Below, piece after piece: positions 17,555-27,226 of a DNA stretch of 64,000 nt. Source of the DNA: Zobellella taiwanensis (GTDB lineage: Bacteria > Pseudomonadota > Gammaproteobacteria > Enterobacterales > Aeromonadaceae); assembly GCF_003012795.1 (NCBI RefSeq), contig NZ_PXYH01000002.1:1-64000 (forward strand). The letters are read 5' to 3'. The notes below the pieces were generated by a model. That model was not told the DNA's origin, did no database searches, and worked only from the letters and a program-made list of their open reading frames with translations. Position 1 is the stretch's first letter. Each line of letters opens with the position of its first letter. The position numbers were made by a program, and so were the translations under genes.

Positions 17555-18533
17555 GGAATGAGACTCCTGGAATGGTGAAGGGGGATGAGCCGCCACCGGG
17601 GCCGGCCGGCACTATGCCGCCGGGGTTGAGGGCCTTGATGGAATAATAACCCGCTTTGATGTGATCGAGGTGGACGGTATCGGCGATTCCCTCCAGCGCC
17701 AGTATCCGCAGCAGATAGGCCTGCAGCGCGGGCATGGCGGCCAGCAGGTTGCGGTTGCACTTGAACAGGCCGTGGTAGGCGGCGTCGAAGCGCACCAGAG
17801 TCACGAACAGGCGCAGGTCGCTTTCCGTCAGCCGATCACCGAACAGGTAGGGCCGACCGTCCGACAACCGGGACTCCAGCTCGTCCAGGCAGGCGAAAAC
17901 CCGGTCATAGGCTTCCTCGTAGGCCTGCTGGCTGGAGGCAAAGCCGGCCTGGTAAACGCCGTTGTTGAGCCGGTGGTAAAGATCGTCGTTGAGGGCGTCT
18001 ATCTGCCCGGCCAAATCGGGTGGATACAAATCCGGGCCCGGGCCGGTCCAGGCGGAAAAGGCGCTGTTGAGCATCCGCACTATGTCCGCCGACTCGTTGT
18101 TGACCAGGGTGTCGGTGTGGATGTCCCACAGCACCGGCACGGTGGCGCGGCCGGTAAAGTGCGGATCGGCCCGGGTATAGAGTTGGTGCAGGTGGCGGGC
18201 GCCGCCGGGGTCGCGGTCATCGGCGCCGGCAAAGCCGCCGAAGGTCCAGCCCTGGTCGGTCAGCCGGGGATTGACCACGATCACGTCGATCAGCCCGCGC
18301 AGGCCCTTCAGGGCCAGTGCCATCAGCGTCCGTGAAGCCCAGGGACAGATATAGGCCACATACAGCCGGTAGCGGCCCGGCTCGGCCCTGAAGCCGCCAT
18401 GGCCGGTGGGACCCGGCCGCCCGTCCGGGGTGATCCAGTGGCGGAAGGAAGATGTCTGACGGATAAAACGGCCCTGTTCATCCTTGCCCTGTACCGGTTG
18501 CCAGCGTTCTGTCCAGATACCATTGACCAGCAT
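17544..18533 (-). CDS. yqjG: Glutathionyl-hydroquinone reductase (YqjG/xi-class GST)
   Basis: A 329-aa xi-class glutathione transferase. The thioredoxin-fold active site is CPWASRTLMALALKGL, with the catalytic Cys followed by Pro-Trp as in YqjG, and VPVLWDIHTDTLVNNESADIVRML is the glutathione-binding segment. Residues about 160-300 are the helical GST-C domain (YLFGDRLTESDLRLFVTLVRFD). These enzymes reduce glutathionyl-hydroquinones to hydroquinones. The ATG at 18533 has AGGAGA at a good distance. It lies between doxX and the ygiD-like gene in a three-gene minus-strand operon, suggesting quinone or aromatic detoxification. Confidence 0.92.
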   Translation of the reverse strand: MLVNGIWTERWQPVQGKDEQGRFIRQTSSFRHWITPDGRPGPTGHGGFRAEPGRYRLYVAYICPWASRTLMALALKGLRGLIDVIVVNPRLTDQGWTFGGFAGADDRDPGGARHLHQLYTRADPHFTGRATVPVLWDIHTDTLVNNESADIVRMLNSAFSAWTGPGPDLYPPDLAGQIDALNDDLYHRLNNGVYQAGFASSQQAYEEAYDRVFACLDELESRLSDGRPYLFGDRLTESDLRLFVTLVRFDAAYHGLFKCNRNLLAAMPALQAYLLRILALEGIADTVHLDHIKAGYYSIKALNPGGIVPAGPGGGSSPFTIPGVSFHDH

Positions 18534-18596
18534 AAAGGAAGTCTCCTGTCATGGGCCGGCCAGCCCCTGGCCGGCCGGTGTGGTAAGGGAATGCGC

Positions 18597-19052
18597 CTAG
18601 CGGCGGTCAATCCGGGCCAGCAGCAGCGAGTCCAGGGCCAGCCGGCCGGCGCCCTGTATCGCCAGGGCCAGGGTGGCGGCGAACAGGGCCAGGGCGTATT
18701 CGTAGCCGTTGTTGGCCATAAACAGACCGTTGCCCGCATGAACGCCGAGGATGGCCACCAGCATGGTGAAGGCGGAAACCAGCGCGGCCGGGCGGGTGAG
18801 CAAGCCCGCCACCAGCGCCAGGCCACCGAAGAACTCGGCGCTGCCGGCCAGCAGGGCCATCAGGTAGCCGGGGGCCAGGCCAATGCTGGCCATCCATTGG
18901 CCGGTGCCTTCCAGGCCGTAGCCGCCGAACCAGCCGAACAGCTTCTGGGCGCCGTGGGCTGCCAGGATAAGCCCGACCGGCACCCTCAGCACCAGGGCGG
19001 CGTAACCGGCGCCGGAGCCGAACAGTGTTTTTGCAAATGTGGTATTCATCAT
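18597..19052 (-). CDS. DoxX family membrane protein (YqjF-like)
   Basis: A 151-aa integral membrane protein with about four hydrophobic helices. LRVPVGLILAAHGAQKLFGWFGGYGLEG is the usual DoxX opening (shown here as a description of residues 21-48). The second half has GLALVAGLLTRPAALVSAF and a final hydrophobic span. DoxX proteins are often found with quinone- or thiol-related enzymes, and E. coli yqjF neighbours yqjG. The ATG at 19052 was preferred over the in-frame GTG at 19058 because AAGGTG lies just upstream. First gene of the operon, divergent from the LysR regulator. Confidence 0.83.
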   Translation of the reverse strand: MMNTTFAKTLFGSGAGYAALVLRVPVGLILAAHGAQKLFGWFGGYGLEGTGQWMASIGLAPGYLMALLAGSAEFFGGLALVAGLLTRPAALVSAFTMLVAILGVHAGNGLFMANNGYEYALALFAATLALAIQGAGRLALDSLLLARIDRR

Positions 19053-19200
19053 GGTCACCTTGTAATGATTATCCCTGAAGCCCCTCCCCAGGTGATGGGC
19101 TCACTGTACTATCATCAAAATAAAAGACTAAGTGGCTTCATGTTGATTAATTAACAATGAATCATTGATAATTGCCGTCCCCTGTTCTGGAGCATTGCCC
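19053..19200. promoter_or_regulatory. Divergent control region between doxX and the LysR gene
   Basis: A 148-base spacer whose LysR-proximal half is AT-rich (ATTAATTAACAATGAATCATTGATAATT). LysR regulators commonly bind such a spacer and control both sides. The segment AATGATTATC near 19066 and GATAATTG near 19170 could be site halves, but no clear T-N11-A box stands out. Confidence 0.4.
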
Positions 19201-20094
19201 ATGGATCGCCTGGATGCCATGCGTGCCTTCGTCACCGTGGTGAACGAAGGCTCCTTTATCCGTGCCGCCGACCGGCTGAACCTGTCCGCGCAACTGGTCA
19301 GCAAATATGTGGCGCGGCTGGAGCAGCGGCTGGGCGTGCGGCTGCTCAACCGCACGACTCGCCGGCTGCACCTGACCGAGGCCGGTGTGCGCTACCACGA
19401 GCGGGCCCGCCAGGTGCTCGACGATATCGACGAACTGGAAAGCCAGCTGGACGAACTGCACGATCAGGCCCGTGGTCTGTTGCGGATCAGCGCGCCCGTG
19501 TCTTTTGCCATCCGCCACCTGGCGCCGCTGATCAGCGACTTCCAGCAGGCCCATCCGGCGGTAGGCATCGATCTTCAGCTCAACGACCGCAAGGTGGACA
19601 TCGTCGAGGAGGGGTTCGATATCGCCCTGCGCATCGGCCATCTCAAGAGCTCGTCGCTGATCGCCCGTAAAATTGCGCCGGTGCGGCTGGTGATGTGCGC
19701 CTCGCCCGATTACCTGGCTCGGGAGGGCACCCCCCTGCATCCGGAGCAGCTGGCCCGGCATCGCTACCTGCATTACAGCTATATGGAGCTGGACGCCGAG
19801 CAGGGACCGGGGCGCTGGCTGCGGGGCAAGGAGGCCGCGTTTTCCAGCAACAACGGTGATGTACTGGTGGCGGCGGCCATGGCCGGGGCCGGCATCGCGC
19901 TGCAGCCGACCTTCATTTCCGGGCAGGCGATACGGGAAGGCAGGCTGCGGCTGGTGCTGGCCGAGCACGAGCCCGCGCCGATGGGGCTGTATGCGGTGTT
20001 TGCCCACCGTCAGCTGATGGCGAGCAAGGTGCGGTGTTTTGTCGACTTTATGGAGGGTTATTTCGGGGATCCGCCCTACTGGGACCGGTTCTGA
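19201..20094 (+). CDS. LysR family transcriptional regulator
   Basis: A 297-aa LysR protein of normal length. The winged helix-turn-helix is at residues 1-60 (MDRLDAMRAFVTVVNEGSF, then the recognition helix in LSAQLVSKYVARLEQRLG). The effector domain covers about 90-295. FSSNNGDVLVAAAMAGAGIALQP is the usual CrgA-like C-terminal segment. Divergent from the doxX-yqjG-ygiD operon, which it probably regulates; the inducer may be a quinone or aromatic compound, by context only. The ATG at 19201 was chosen over an upstream in-frame start because it begins the standard HTH. Confidence 0.9.
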   Translation: MDRLDAMRAFVTVVNEGSFIRAADRLNLSAQLVSKYVARLEQRLGVRLLNRTTRRLHLTEAGVRYHERARQVLDDIDELESQLDELHDQARGLLRISAPVSFAIRHLAPLISDFQQAHPAVGIDLQLNDRKVDIVEEGFDIALRIGHLKSSSLIARKIAPVRLVMCASPDYLAREGTPLHPEQLARHRYLHYSYMELDAEQGPGRWLRGKEAAFSSNNGDVLVAAAMAGAGIALQPTFISGQAIREGRLRLVLAEHEPAPMGLYAVFAHRQLMASKVRCFVDFMEGYFGDPPYWDRF

Positions 20095-20110
20095 GGGCCG
20101 TCCGGCCATG

Positions 20111-20137
20111 AAAAAGCCCGGCGAACCGGGCTGTTGT
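20111..20137 (-). terminator. Intrinsic terminator of metG
   Basis: AGCCCGG at 20115-20121 and CCGGGCT at 20126-20132 form a stem with a CGAA loop. The A-tract on the left becomes a T-run for minus-strand transcription, just after metG. It may also stop the LysR transcript. Confidence 0.75.
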
Positions 20138-20156
20138 GGTACGGGAACATGACCCC

Positions 20157-22190
20157 TTATTTGATGCGCATGCCCGGCTGGGCACCGGCGTGGGGCTCCA
20201 GGATCCACAGATCCTGGCCGCCGGGGCCGGCGGCCAGCACCATGCCTTCGCTCATGCCAAAACGCATCTTGCGCGGCGCCAGGTTGGCCACCATGACGGT
20301 GAGCTTGCCTTCCAGCTCTTCCGGCTGGTAGGCAGACTTGATGCCGGCGAACACCTGGCGGGTTTCGCCGCCGAGATCGAGCTGCAGCCTGAGCAGCTTG
20401 TCGGCTTGCGGCACCGCTTCCGCCTTCTTGATCAGCGCCACCCGCAGATCCACCTTGGCGAAGTCGTCAAAGCCGATGGTCTCGCTGATAGGGTCGTCCG
20501 CCAGCGGGCCGGTGGGGGCAACCCTGGCCTGCTCGGCGGCCAGGTCTTCCTTGGAGGCTTCCACCATGGCGGCCACCTTGTCCGCCTCAATGCGGCTGAA
20601 CAGGGCCTTGAACTTGTTGACGGTGTGACCGGTCAGCGGGGTGGCCAAGGTGTTCCAGGCCAGTTCGGCGTTGAGGAAGGCCTCGGTGCGCTCGGCCAGT
20701 TGCGGCATCACCGGCTTCAGGTAGGTCATCAGCACCCGGAACAGGTTGATGCCCACCGAGCAGATGGCCTGCAGTTCGGCGTCCTTGCCGTCTTCCTTGG
20801 CGACCACCCAGGGCGCCCTTTCGTCCACGTAGCGGTTGGCCTTGTCGGCCAGGGCCATGATTTCGCGAATGGCGCGGCCGAACTCCCGCTGTTCATAAGC
20901 CTGGCCGATGCGCTCGGCGGCGCCGGCATACTCGGCATAGAGTTCGGGCTCGGCGCACTCGGCGGCAAGCACACCGTCAAAGCGCTTGGCAATAAAGCCG
21001 GCGTTGCGGGAAGCCAGGTTGACCAGTTTGTTGACCACGTCGGCGTTGACCCGGGCCACGAAGTCGTCCAGGTTCAGGTCGAGATCGTCGATGCGGCTGG
21101 ACAGCTTGGCGGCGTAGTAATAGCGCAGGCACTCGGGATCCAGGTGGTCGAGGTAGGTGGCGGCCTTGATGAAGGTGCCCTTGGACTTGGACATCTTGGC
21201 GCCGTTCACGGTGACATAGCCGTGCACGAAGATATTGCTCGGCTTGCGAAAGCCGCTGCCTTCGAGTACTGCCGGCCAGAACAGGCTGTGGAAATAGACG
21301 ATGTCCTTGCCGATAAAGTGGTACAGCTCGGCGTCGCTGTCCGCCTTCCAGTAGTCGTCGAAATTGAGGTTGCCCAGGCGGTCGCAGTAGTTCTTGAACG
21401 AGCCCATGTAGCCGATGGGGGCGTCCAGCCACACATAGAAATACTTGCCCGGGGCGTCGGGGATCTCGAAGCCGAAGTAGGGGGCGTCGCGGGTGATGTC
21501 CCATTGCTGCAGGCCGGCCTCGAACCATTCTTCCATTTTGTTGGCCATTTCTTCCTGCAGGGCGCCTGAGCGGGTCCAGGCCTTGAGCATGCCCTCGAAC
21601 TGGGGCAGGTCGAAGAAAAAGTGCTCGGTTTGCTTCATCACCGGGGTGGCGCCGGAGACCGCCGAGCGCGGGTTGATCAGCTCCGCCGGGGTGTAGGTGG
21701 CGCCGCAGGCCTCGCAGTTGTCGCCGTACTGATCCTCGGCCTTGCAGCTGGGGCAGGTGCCCTTGACGAAGCGGTCCGGCAGGAACATGTTCTGCTCCGG
21801 ATCGTAGAGCTGGGAAATGGTGCGGCTCTGGATAAAGCCGTTGGCCTTGAGCCGGCCGTAGATCAGCTCGGCAAATTCCCGGTTTTCGGCACTGTGGGTG
21901 GAGTGATAGTTGTCGAAGCCGATATTGAAGCGGGCGAAGTCGCGCTGGTGCTCCTGTTGTACCTCGGCGATCATTTGCTCGGTATCGACCCCCAGTTGCT
22001 GGGCCTTGAGCATGATGGGGGTGCCGTGGGCGTCGTCGGCGCAGATAAAATGAATATGATGGCCACGCATTCGTTGATAGCGAACCCAGATATCGGCCTG
22101 GATGTGCTCCAGCATATGGCCAAGGTGGATAGAGCCGTTGGCATAGGGGAGGGCGCAGGTAACGAGAATCTTACGTGGATCGGTAGCCAT
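20157..22190 (-). CDS. metG: Methionyl-tRNA synthetase
   Basis: A 677-aa enzyme, the same length as E. coli MetRS. It carries the HIGH-type signature HLGHMLEH near residue 24, the zinc knuckle [18 protein letters not shown] (about residues 145-162), the KMSKSKGT loop (about 330) and a C-terminal EMAP/Trbp111-like tRNA-binding domain ([18 protein letters not shown] onwards) for dimerisation. It charges both initiator and elongator tRNA-Met. The ATG at 22190 gives [14 protein letters not shown] at 22199 is also in frame, and neither has a strong Shine-Dalgarno. Divergent from apbC with 159 bases between. Confidence 0.97.
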   Translation of the reverse strand: MATDPRKILVTCALPYANGSIHLGHMLEHIQADIWVRYQRMRGHHIHFICADDAHGTPIMLKAQQLGVDTEQMIAEVQQEHQRDFARFNIGFDNYHSTHSAENREFAELIYGRLKANGFIQSRTISQLYDPEQNMFLPDRFVKGTCPSCKAEDQYGDNCEACGATYTPAELINPRSAVSGATPVMKQTEHFFFDLPQFEGMLKAWTRSGALQEEMANKMEEWFEAGLQQWDITRDAPYFGFEIPDAPGKYFYVWLDAPIGYMGSFKNYCDRLGNLNFDDYWKADSDAELYHFIGKDIVYFHSLFWPAVLEGSGFRKPSNIFVHGYVTVNGAKMSKSKGTFIKAATYLDHLDPECLRYYYAAKLSSRIDDLDLNLDDFVARVNADVVNKLVNLASRNAGFIAKRFDGVLAAECAEPELYAEYAGAAERIGQAYEQREFGRAIREIMALADKANRYVDERAPWVVAKEDGKDAELQAICSVGINLFRVLMTYLKPVMPQLAERTEAFLNAELAWNTLATPLTGHTVNKFKALFSRIEADKVAAMVEASKEDLAAEQARVAPTGPLADDPISETIGFDDFAKVDLRVALIKKAEAVPQADKLLRLQLDLGGETRQVFAGIKSAYQPEELEGKLTVMVANLAPRKMRFGMSEGMVLAAGPGGQDLWILEPHAGAQPGMRIK

Positions 22191-22349
22191 AATGTCCATT
22201 TTGTTGAGTCGATTGCGTGGACCGAGCATGTTACCCGAGTTTTTTTCGGTTATACACTCTTCGCGAGGATTTCCCGGCGGCCCCCGCCGTTTCGCCGCTG
22301 CGGGCTTTTTGTTAAAGTGCATACCGGATTCACTATCAGGCGCCATCCC

Positions 22350-23423
22350 ATGAACAACGAACCTATCAAGGCCCGGCTCGCCCGCTTTCGGCCGCTCCAC
22401 TGGGCCCAGGATCCGGTCAGTGCCGGCTTTTTGCGCGAGTTGAAACTGAACCGGGACGCACTGGAAATCAGCCTGGTGCTGCCCTTTGCCGACAGCGCCA
22501 TCGAAGACAGCCTGAAAACCCTGGACCTGGAGCTGTGCCAGCTGAGCGGCGCCCGTGCCGTGCACTGGCAGATCCGTATCGACGTGGCCACCCTGGCCCG
22601 CGCCAACGAAGCCCAGGGGGTGGCCGGGGTGCGCAATATCATCGCCGTTTCCTCGGGCAAGGGCGGGGTGGGCAAGTCCACCACGGCGGTCAACCTGGCG
22701 CTGGCGCTCAGGCGGCTGGGCGCGCGGGTCGGCATCCTCGACGCCGACGTCTACGGCCCCTCCATCCCGCTGATGCTGGGCGCCAGCGAAGCCCGGCCGG
22801 AAAGCGACGACGGCCAGACCATGAGCCCGGTCGAGGCGCACGGCATCAAGGCCAACAGCATCGGTTTCCTGGTGGGGGCCGACGATGCCGCCATCTGGCG
22901 CGGCCCCATGGCCAGCAAGGCGTTGTCCCAGATCCTGCGGGAAACCCGCTGGGGCGATCTCGACTACCTGGTGGTGGACCTGCCCCCGGGTACCGGCGAT
23001 ATCCAGCTGACCATGGCCCAGCAGGTGCCCACCACCGGCGCCCTGGTGGTCACCACGCCACAAAACGTGGCCCTGGCCGACGCGGTCAAGGGCATCAGCA
23101 TGTTCCGCAAGGTGGGCATCCCCGTGCTGGGGGTGATCGAGAACATGAGCTACCACCAGTGCAGCGCCTGCGGCCATCAGGAGGCCCTGTTCGGCGAGGG
23201 CGGCGGCCTGCGGGTGGCCACCGAGCACCAGGTGCCGCTGCTCGGACAGCTGCCCCTGGACGTCAATATCTGCCGGCACATGGACAGCGGCACGCCGACG
23301 GTGGACGCCCTGCCCGAGGGCCATATCGCCAAGGCCTACCTGGACATTGCCGCCCGGGTAGCCGCCGGCCTGTATTTTACCGGCAAGACCATTCCCACCA
23401 GCCTCTATACCCGGCTGGTGTAA
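22350..23423 (+). CDS. apbC: Iron-sulfur cluster carrier ATPase ApbC/Mrp
   Basis: A 357-aa Mrp/NBP35 family P-loop ATPase. The deviant Walker A motif [11 protein letters not shown] is at about residues 105-115, followed by [12 protein letters not shown] and the switch segment [12 protein letters not shown]. The CSACGH cluster-binding motif (Cys-X2-Cys) comes after ENMSYHQ. An N-terminal DUF59-like domain of about 90 residues is present but divergent. It carries and transfers Fe-S clusters. Divergence from metG is the standard gammaproteobacterial arrangement. udk follows after 23 bases. Confidence 0.94.
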   Translation: MNNEPIKARLARFRPLHWAQDPVSAGFLRELKLNRDALEISLVLPFADSAIEDSLKTLDLELCQLSGARAVHWQIRIDVATLARANEAQGVAGVRNIIAVSSGKGGVGKSTTAVNLALALRRLGARVGILDADVYGPSIPLMLGASEARPESDDGQTMSPVEAHGIKANSIGFLVGADDAAIWRGPMASKALSQILRETRWGDLDYLVVDLPPGTGDIQLTMAQQVPTTGALVVTTPQNVALADAVKGISMFRKVGIPVLGVIENMSYHQCSACGHQEALFGEGGGLRVATEHQVPLLGQLPLDVNICRHMDSGTPTVDALPEGHIAKAYLDIAARVAAGLYFTGKTIPTSLYTRLV

Positions 23424-23446
23424 CGCGCCCACTTTCAGGTAACAGA

Positions 23447-24088
23447 ATGTCAGAACAACGCAGCTGTGTGATCATCGGCATCGCCGGTGCATCCGCCTCG
23501 GGCAAGAGCTTGATTGCCCAGACTATTTACAACGAACTGATGGCGGAGCTGGATGCCGCGGAAATCGGGGTGATCAGCGAGGACTGCTATTACCGGGATC
23601 AGGGCCACCTGACCATGGAAGAACGGATAAAAACCAACTACGACCACCCCCGGGCCCTGGACCACGAGCTGCTGGCCGAGCACCTGCGCGCCCTGTGCCG
23701 GGGCGAGGCGGTGGATATTCCCCAATATTCCTACGTGGCCCACACCCGTACCTCCGAGACTATCCACTTCCTGCCGAAAAAGGTGATCATCCTGGAGGGC
23801 ATACTGCTGCTGACGGATCCGGCGCTGCGCGAGCTGATGGATGCCTCCATCTTTATGGACACCCCGCTCGACATCTGTCTTATCCGCCGGCTGCAGCGGG
23901 ATGTGGAGGAGCGCGGCCGTTCCATGGAATCGGTGCTCGGCCAGTACAAGGAAACGGTGCGGCCCATGTTTCTGCAGTTTATCGAGCCGTCCAAGCAGCA
24001 TGCCGACATCATAGTGCCGAGGGGCGGCAAGAACCGTATCGCCACCGACATGATCAAGTCGCGTATCCGTCACCTGCTGCTGGACTAA
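23447..24088 (+). CDS. udk: Uridine kinase
   Basis: A 213-aa P-loop nucleoside kinase that phosphorylates uridine and cytidine in pyrimidine salvage. Walker A is [11 protein letters not shown] at about residues 12-22. [31 protein letters not shown] and [20 protein letters not shown] are in family order. Length matches E. coli Udk (213). The ATG at 23447 follows AGGTAACAGA. It lies between apbC and dcd on the same strand; the apbC-udk-dcd-asmA run is typical and probably co-transcribed. Confidence 0.96.
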   Translation: MSEQRSCVIIGIAGASASGKSLIAQTIYNELMAELDAAEIGVISEDCYYRDQGHLTMEERIKTNYDHPRALDHELLAEHLRALCRGEAVDIPQYSYVAHTRTSETIHFLPKKVIILEGILLLTDPALRELMDASIFMDTPLDICLIRRLQRDVEERGRSMESVLGQYKETVRPMFLQFIEPSKQHADIIVPRGGKNRIATDMIKSRIRHLLLD

Positions 24089-24109
24089 CCTAGCCTTTAA
24101 GGAGTTTTC

Positions 24110-24691
24110 ATGCGTCTTTGCGATCGGGATATCAAGCGTTACCTGGCCGAGGGCCGCATCCGCATCGTCCCCGAGCCGCTGCCGGAGCGGATCAGCGGTG
24201 TCAGTGTGGATGTGCTGCTCGGCAACGAATTCCGGGTGTTCCAGGATCATACTGCCCCCTATATCGATTTGAGCGGGCCCAGTGCCCAGGTGTCCGAGTC
24301 GATCAACCGGGTGATGAGCGAGGAAATTTTCATCAACGACGGCGATGCCTTTTTCCTGCATCCGGGAGAGCTGGCCTTGGCGGTAACGCATGAGTCCGTT
24401 ACTCTACCGGACGATATCGTCGGCTGGCTGGACGGCCGTTCCTCCCTGGCGCGGCTCGGGCTTATGGTGCACGTCACCGCCCACCGTATCGATCCGGGCT
24501 GGTCCGGGCGCATCGTGCTGGAGTTCTACAATAGCGGCAAGCTGCCCCTGGCGCTGCGGCCCAAAATGGTGATCGGCGCGCTCAACTTCGAGACCATGTC
24601 GGGGCCTGCCGAGCGGCCCTACATGAGCCGGGCCAGTGCCAAGTACAAGGCCCAGAAGGGAGCGGACGCCAGCCGTATCAATCAGGACTAA
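24110..24691 (+). CDS. dcd: dCTP deaminase
   Basis: A 193-aa homotrimeric dUTPase-fold enzyme converting dCTP to dUTP for thymidylate synthesis, the exact length of the E. coli enzyme. Conserved segments are [42 protein letters not shown] (given as two adjoining motifs: RSSLARLG and AHRIDPGW) and [18 protein letters not shown] with the catalytic Glu. The ATG at 24110 follows AAGGAG. asmA follows after ten bases. Confidence 0.97.
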   Translation: MRLCDRDIKRYLAEGRIRIVPEPLPERISGVSVDVLLGNEFRVFQDHTAPYIDLSGPSAQVSESINRVMSEEIFINDGDAFFLHPGELALAVTHESVTLPDDIVGWLDGRSSLARLGLMVHVTAHRIDPGWSGRIVLEFYNSGKLPLALRPKMVIGALNFETMSGPAERPYMSRASAKYKAQKGADASRINQD

Positions 24692-24701
24692 CGGGATAAC
24701 C

Positions 24702-26636
24702 ATGATGAAAAAACTGCTCTACGGACTGGCGGCTCTGGTGCTGCTGTTGTTGCTGGGCCTGCTGGCCCTTACCCGGCTGGTGGACACCGAACGGGTCAAG
24801 CGGGTGCTGGTTGAGCAGACCCGGGAAAAAACCGGCCGTACCCTGGTCATAGAGGGGGATCTGAGCTGGCGCTTTTTTCCCTCCCTGGGCTTTACCCTGG
24901 GCCGGACTTCCCTGATGAACCCGCCCGGCTTTGCCGAAGGGGCTACCCTGTCGGTTGGCGGCATCAGCCTGGACGTGGCCCTGCGTCCCCTGCTCGACAA
25001 CCGGTTGGAGGTGGGCGAGGCGGTGCTGGACAATGCCCGTCTGCACCTGATTACCCGGGCCGACGGCGTTTCGAATATCGACGATCTGCGCGCCCTGGCC
25101 GGTGGCGGCGAGCCGGCACCCGTTGCGGATGAGCCTGCCGGCGGCCGTTCCGGCGGCGGCGAGCCGACGGCACCGATGAGCGTCAGCCTGGTCGGAGTGA
25201 GGGTCAACAACGCCGAAGTGCTGCTGCAGGACGAGGCGGGCGGCAGCCTGACCCGGCTGAACCGGGTTAACCTGGCGCTGGATCGTTTCGCCCCGGGTGA
25301 GTCGGTGCCACTCAGCCTGTCCGGTGATCTGTTCAGCGACGAGGTACAGGCCAATATCCGCGCCGACGGCCTGCTGTGGCTGGCCGCCGACGGCAGCCGG
25401 CTGCGCCTGGATCAGCTGGCGCTGGAGATCGGCGCCACCGGCCGGGCCATCCCCGGCAACAAGCAGCTGCGGCTGGGCGGCGGCCTGGACTACGACATCG
25501 CCGGGCGGCAATTGGCATTCAACCATCTGCAGCTCGAAGTGGGCTCGCTCGCCCTCGACGGCAGTCTGTCCCTGGAGCACGCCCCGGCCATTCCCCGGCT
25601 TCGCTTCAGCCTGCATACCGCCCTGCTCGATCTGGACCAGCTGGCCGGGGAATGGGGTCGGCCGCAGAGCAGCGCCGCCGGAGCCACGCCGGCATCCAGC
25701 GAGGCGGCCGCTACCCTGCCGCCGTCGGTGGCCTCGCCCGAGCCGGATCTGTCCTGGCTGTCCCGTATCGACGTGCAAGGCGAGCTGGCTGCGGACCGCA
25801 TGCGGGTGCAGGGCATGGAAATGGAACAGCTGACGCTCAAGCTGGCACTGGGCGAGGGCCGAGCCCGGTTCGAGCCCATCCGCGCCCGGCTGTACGGCGG
25901 AGAGCTGGACGGCCGGGCCAGCCTGGATGCCACCCGCCAGCCCGCCGCCTTCAGCATGCGCCATACACTCGGCGGGGTGGCGGTTCGCCCCCTGCTGAGT
26001 GACGCGGCCGGGCTCGACTACCTGGAAGGCCGGGGTGAGCTGGTGCTGGATGTCAGCGGCCGTGGCCTGTCTTCCGCCGCTTTGCTGCCTGGCTTGACCG
26101 GCAGCAGCCGGCTGCGGGTAGACGATGGGGCCGTGCACGGGGTCAATATCCCGGCGATGATCCGCCGGGGTTATGCCCAGGTGAAGGGCCAGCCGCTGCC
26201 GGCGGAGGAGGCGGTACAGAAAACCGACTTCAGTGCCCTGACCGCCGATTTCACCATCGCCGGCGGCAAGGTCAGCACCGACAACCTGAACATGGCATCG
26301 CCCTTGCTGCGGATACACGGCGAGGGGCAGACCAACCTGCGGGATCAGTCCATCGATGTGCTGCTCAACACCGCCGTGGTCGGCAGCCTCAAGGGACAGG
26401 ACGGCGAGGAATTGTCGGAGCTGAAGAATATTACCCTGCCGGTGCGGATCAGCGGCACTTACCAGCAACCCAGGTATGGCCTGGACATGCAGCAGGTGTT
26501 CGATCGCTACCTGAAGGACAAGGTGGACCGGGAAGCCCAGCGGCTGCAGGAAAGGCTCAATGAGAAGCTGGGGGACGAGCTGGGCGACAAGCTGCAACAG
26601 CGTCTGCCCGGCCTGCTCGACAAGCTGGGACTCTGA
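24702..26636 (+). CDS. asmA: AsmA family outer-membrane biogenesis protein
   Basis: A 644-aa protein with one N-terminal membrane anchor (LLYGLAALVLLLLLGLLAL) and a long periplasmic region of the AsmA/VPS13-like beta-groove type. The N-terminal AsmA domain is seen in VIEGDLSWRFFPSLGFTLG, and the C-terminal one in DFTIAGGKVSTDNLNMASPL. Low-complexity linkers rich in Ala, Pro and Gly (about residues 135-160 and 320-350) separate the blocks. AsmA proteins affect outer-membrane lipid composition. The ATG at 24702 follows ACGGGATAACC and directly precedes the anchor. A terminator follows the stop. Confidence 0.9.
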   Translation: MMKKLLYGLAALVLLLLLGLLALTRLVDTERVKRVLVEQTREKTGRTLVIEGDLSWRFFPSLGFTLGRTSLMNPPGFAEGATLSVGGISLDVALRPLLDNRLEVGEAVLDNARLHLITRADGVSNIDDLRALAGGGEPAPVADEPAGGRSGGGEPTAPMSVSLVGVRVNNAEVLLQDEAGGSLTRLNRVNLALDRFAPGESVPLSLSGDLFSDEVQANIRADGLLWLAADGSRLRLDQLALEIGATGRAIPGNKQLRLGGGLDYDIAGRQLAFNHLQLEVGSLALDGSLSLEHAPAIPRLRFSLHTALLDLDQLAGEWGRPQSSAAGATPASSEAAATLPPSVASPEPDLSWLSRIDVQGELAADRMRVQGMEMEQLTLKLALGEGRARFEPIRARLYGGELDGRASLDATRQPAAFSMRHTLGGVAVRPLLSDAAGLDYLEGRGELVLDVSGRGLSSAALLPGLTGSSRLRVDDGAVHGVNIPAMIRRGYAQVKGQPLPAEEAVQKTDFSALTADFTIAGGKVSTDNLNMASPLLRIHGEGQTNLRDQSIDVLLNTAVVGSLKGQDGEELSELKNITLPVRISGTYQQPRYGLDMQQVFDRYLKDKVDREAQRLQERLNEKLGDELGDKLQQRLPGLLDKLGL

Positions 26637-26650
26637 GTCCGGTTTACCCC

Positions 26651-26677
26651 AGAGGCGGCCTTGGCCGCCTTTTGTTT
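26651..26677 (+). terminator. Intrinsic terminator after asmA
   Basis: AGGCGGCC at 26653-26660 pairs with GGCCGCCT at 26663-26670, followed by TTTGTTTA. It ends the apbC-udk-dcd-asmA run. Confidence 0.8.
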
Positions 26678-26700
26678 ATTAACAGACCAGAATGGAACCC

Positions 26701-27159
26701 ATGAACAGTGTGCTCTTTGTTTGCCTGGGCAATATTTGCCGCTCCCCCACTGCCGAGGCGGTTTGCCGGCATCAGGCGACCCGGGCGGGACTGGATATTC
26801 TGATCGACTCGGCCGGCACCATAAGCCATCACCAGGGCGCCGGCCCTGATGAACGCTCCCGGGCGGCGGGCGAGGCCAGGGGGTATGACTTCAGCGGTAT
26901 CCGCTCCCGGCGGATCCGGCAGGAGGACTTTGCCCGTTTTGAACTGATCCTGGCGGCGGATCGCAGCAACCTGGCGGATCTGCTGAGCCTGTGCCCGGCC
27001 GAGCACAGGCATAAGATCAGGTTGCTGATGAGTTATGCCGCCCGCCCCGAGCAGGAGGTGCCGGATCCCTACTATGGCGGCGAACAGGGATTTGAACAGG
27101 TGCTGGACATGATAGAAGAGGCCTGCGAAGGGGTCATCCGCACCCTGTCCCGGAGATGA
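26701..27159 (+). CDS. Low-molecular-weight protein-tyrosine phosphatase
   Basis: A 152-aa class II cysteine phosphatase. The P-loop is CLGNICRSPTAEAV near the N-terminus, with the catalytic Cys and Arg. The general-acid Asp is in VPDPYYGG. Members remove phosphate from tyrosines of kinases controlling exopolysaccharide, or act as arsenate reductase-like enzymes; no capsule genes are nearby, so the substrate is unknown. ATG at 26701 (MNSVLFVC) is preferred, with ATG at 26692 possible; neither has a convincing Shine-Dalgarno. It stands alone between two terminators. Confidence 0.9.
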   Translation: MNSVLFVCLGNICRSPTAEAVCRHQATRAGLDILIDSAGTISHHQGAGPDERSRAAGEARGYDFSGIRSRRIRQEDFARFELILAADRSNLADLLSLCPAEHRHKIRLLMSYAARPEQEVPDPYYGGEQGFEQVLDMIEEACEGVIRTLSRR

Positions 27160-27189
27160 ACAAGAGACAGCAATAAAAACAGCAATAAA

Positions 27190-27216
27190 AAAAGGCTCCC
27201 ACGGGAGCCTTTTTGA
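27190..27216. terminator. Bidirectional terminator between the phosphatase gene and rne
   Basis: AGGCTCCC at 27193-27200 pairs with GGGAGCCT at 27203-27210. An A-run precedes and a T-run follows the stem, so both converging transcripts can end here. Confidence 0.85.
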
Positions 27217-27226
27217 TGGGTGTCGA

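Noticed and set aside
24678-26597. A 639-codon minus-strand frame opposite asmA
   Set aside because: Antisense shadow rich in Gln and Gly without recognisable domains; asmA has a clear membrane anchor and family motifs on the plus strand.
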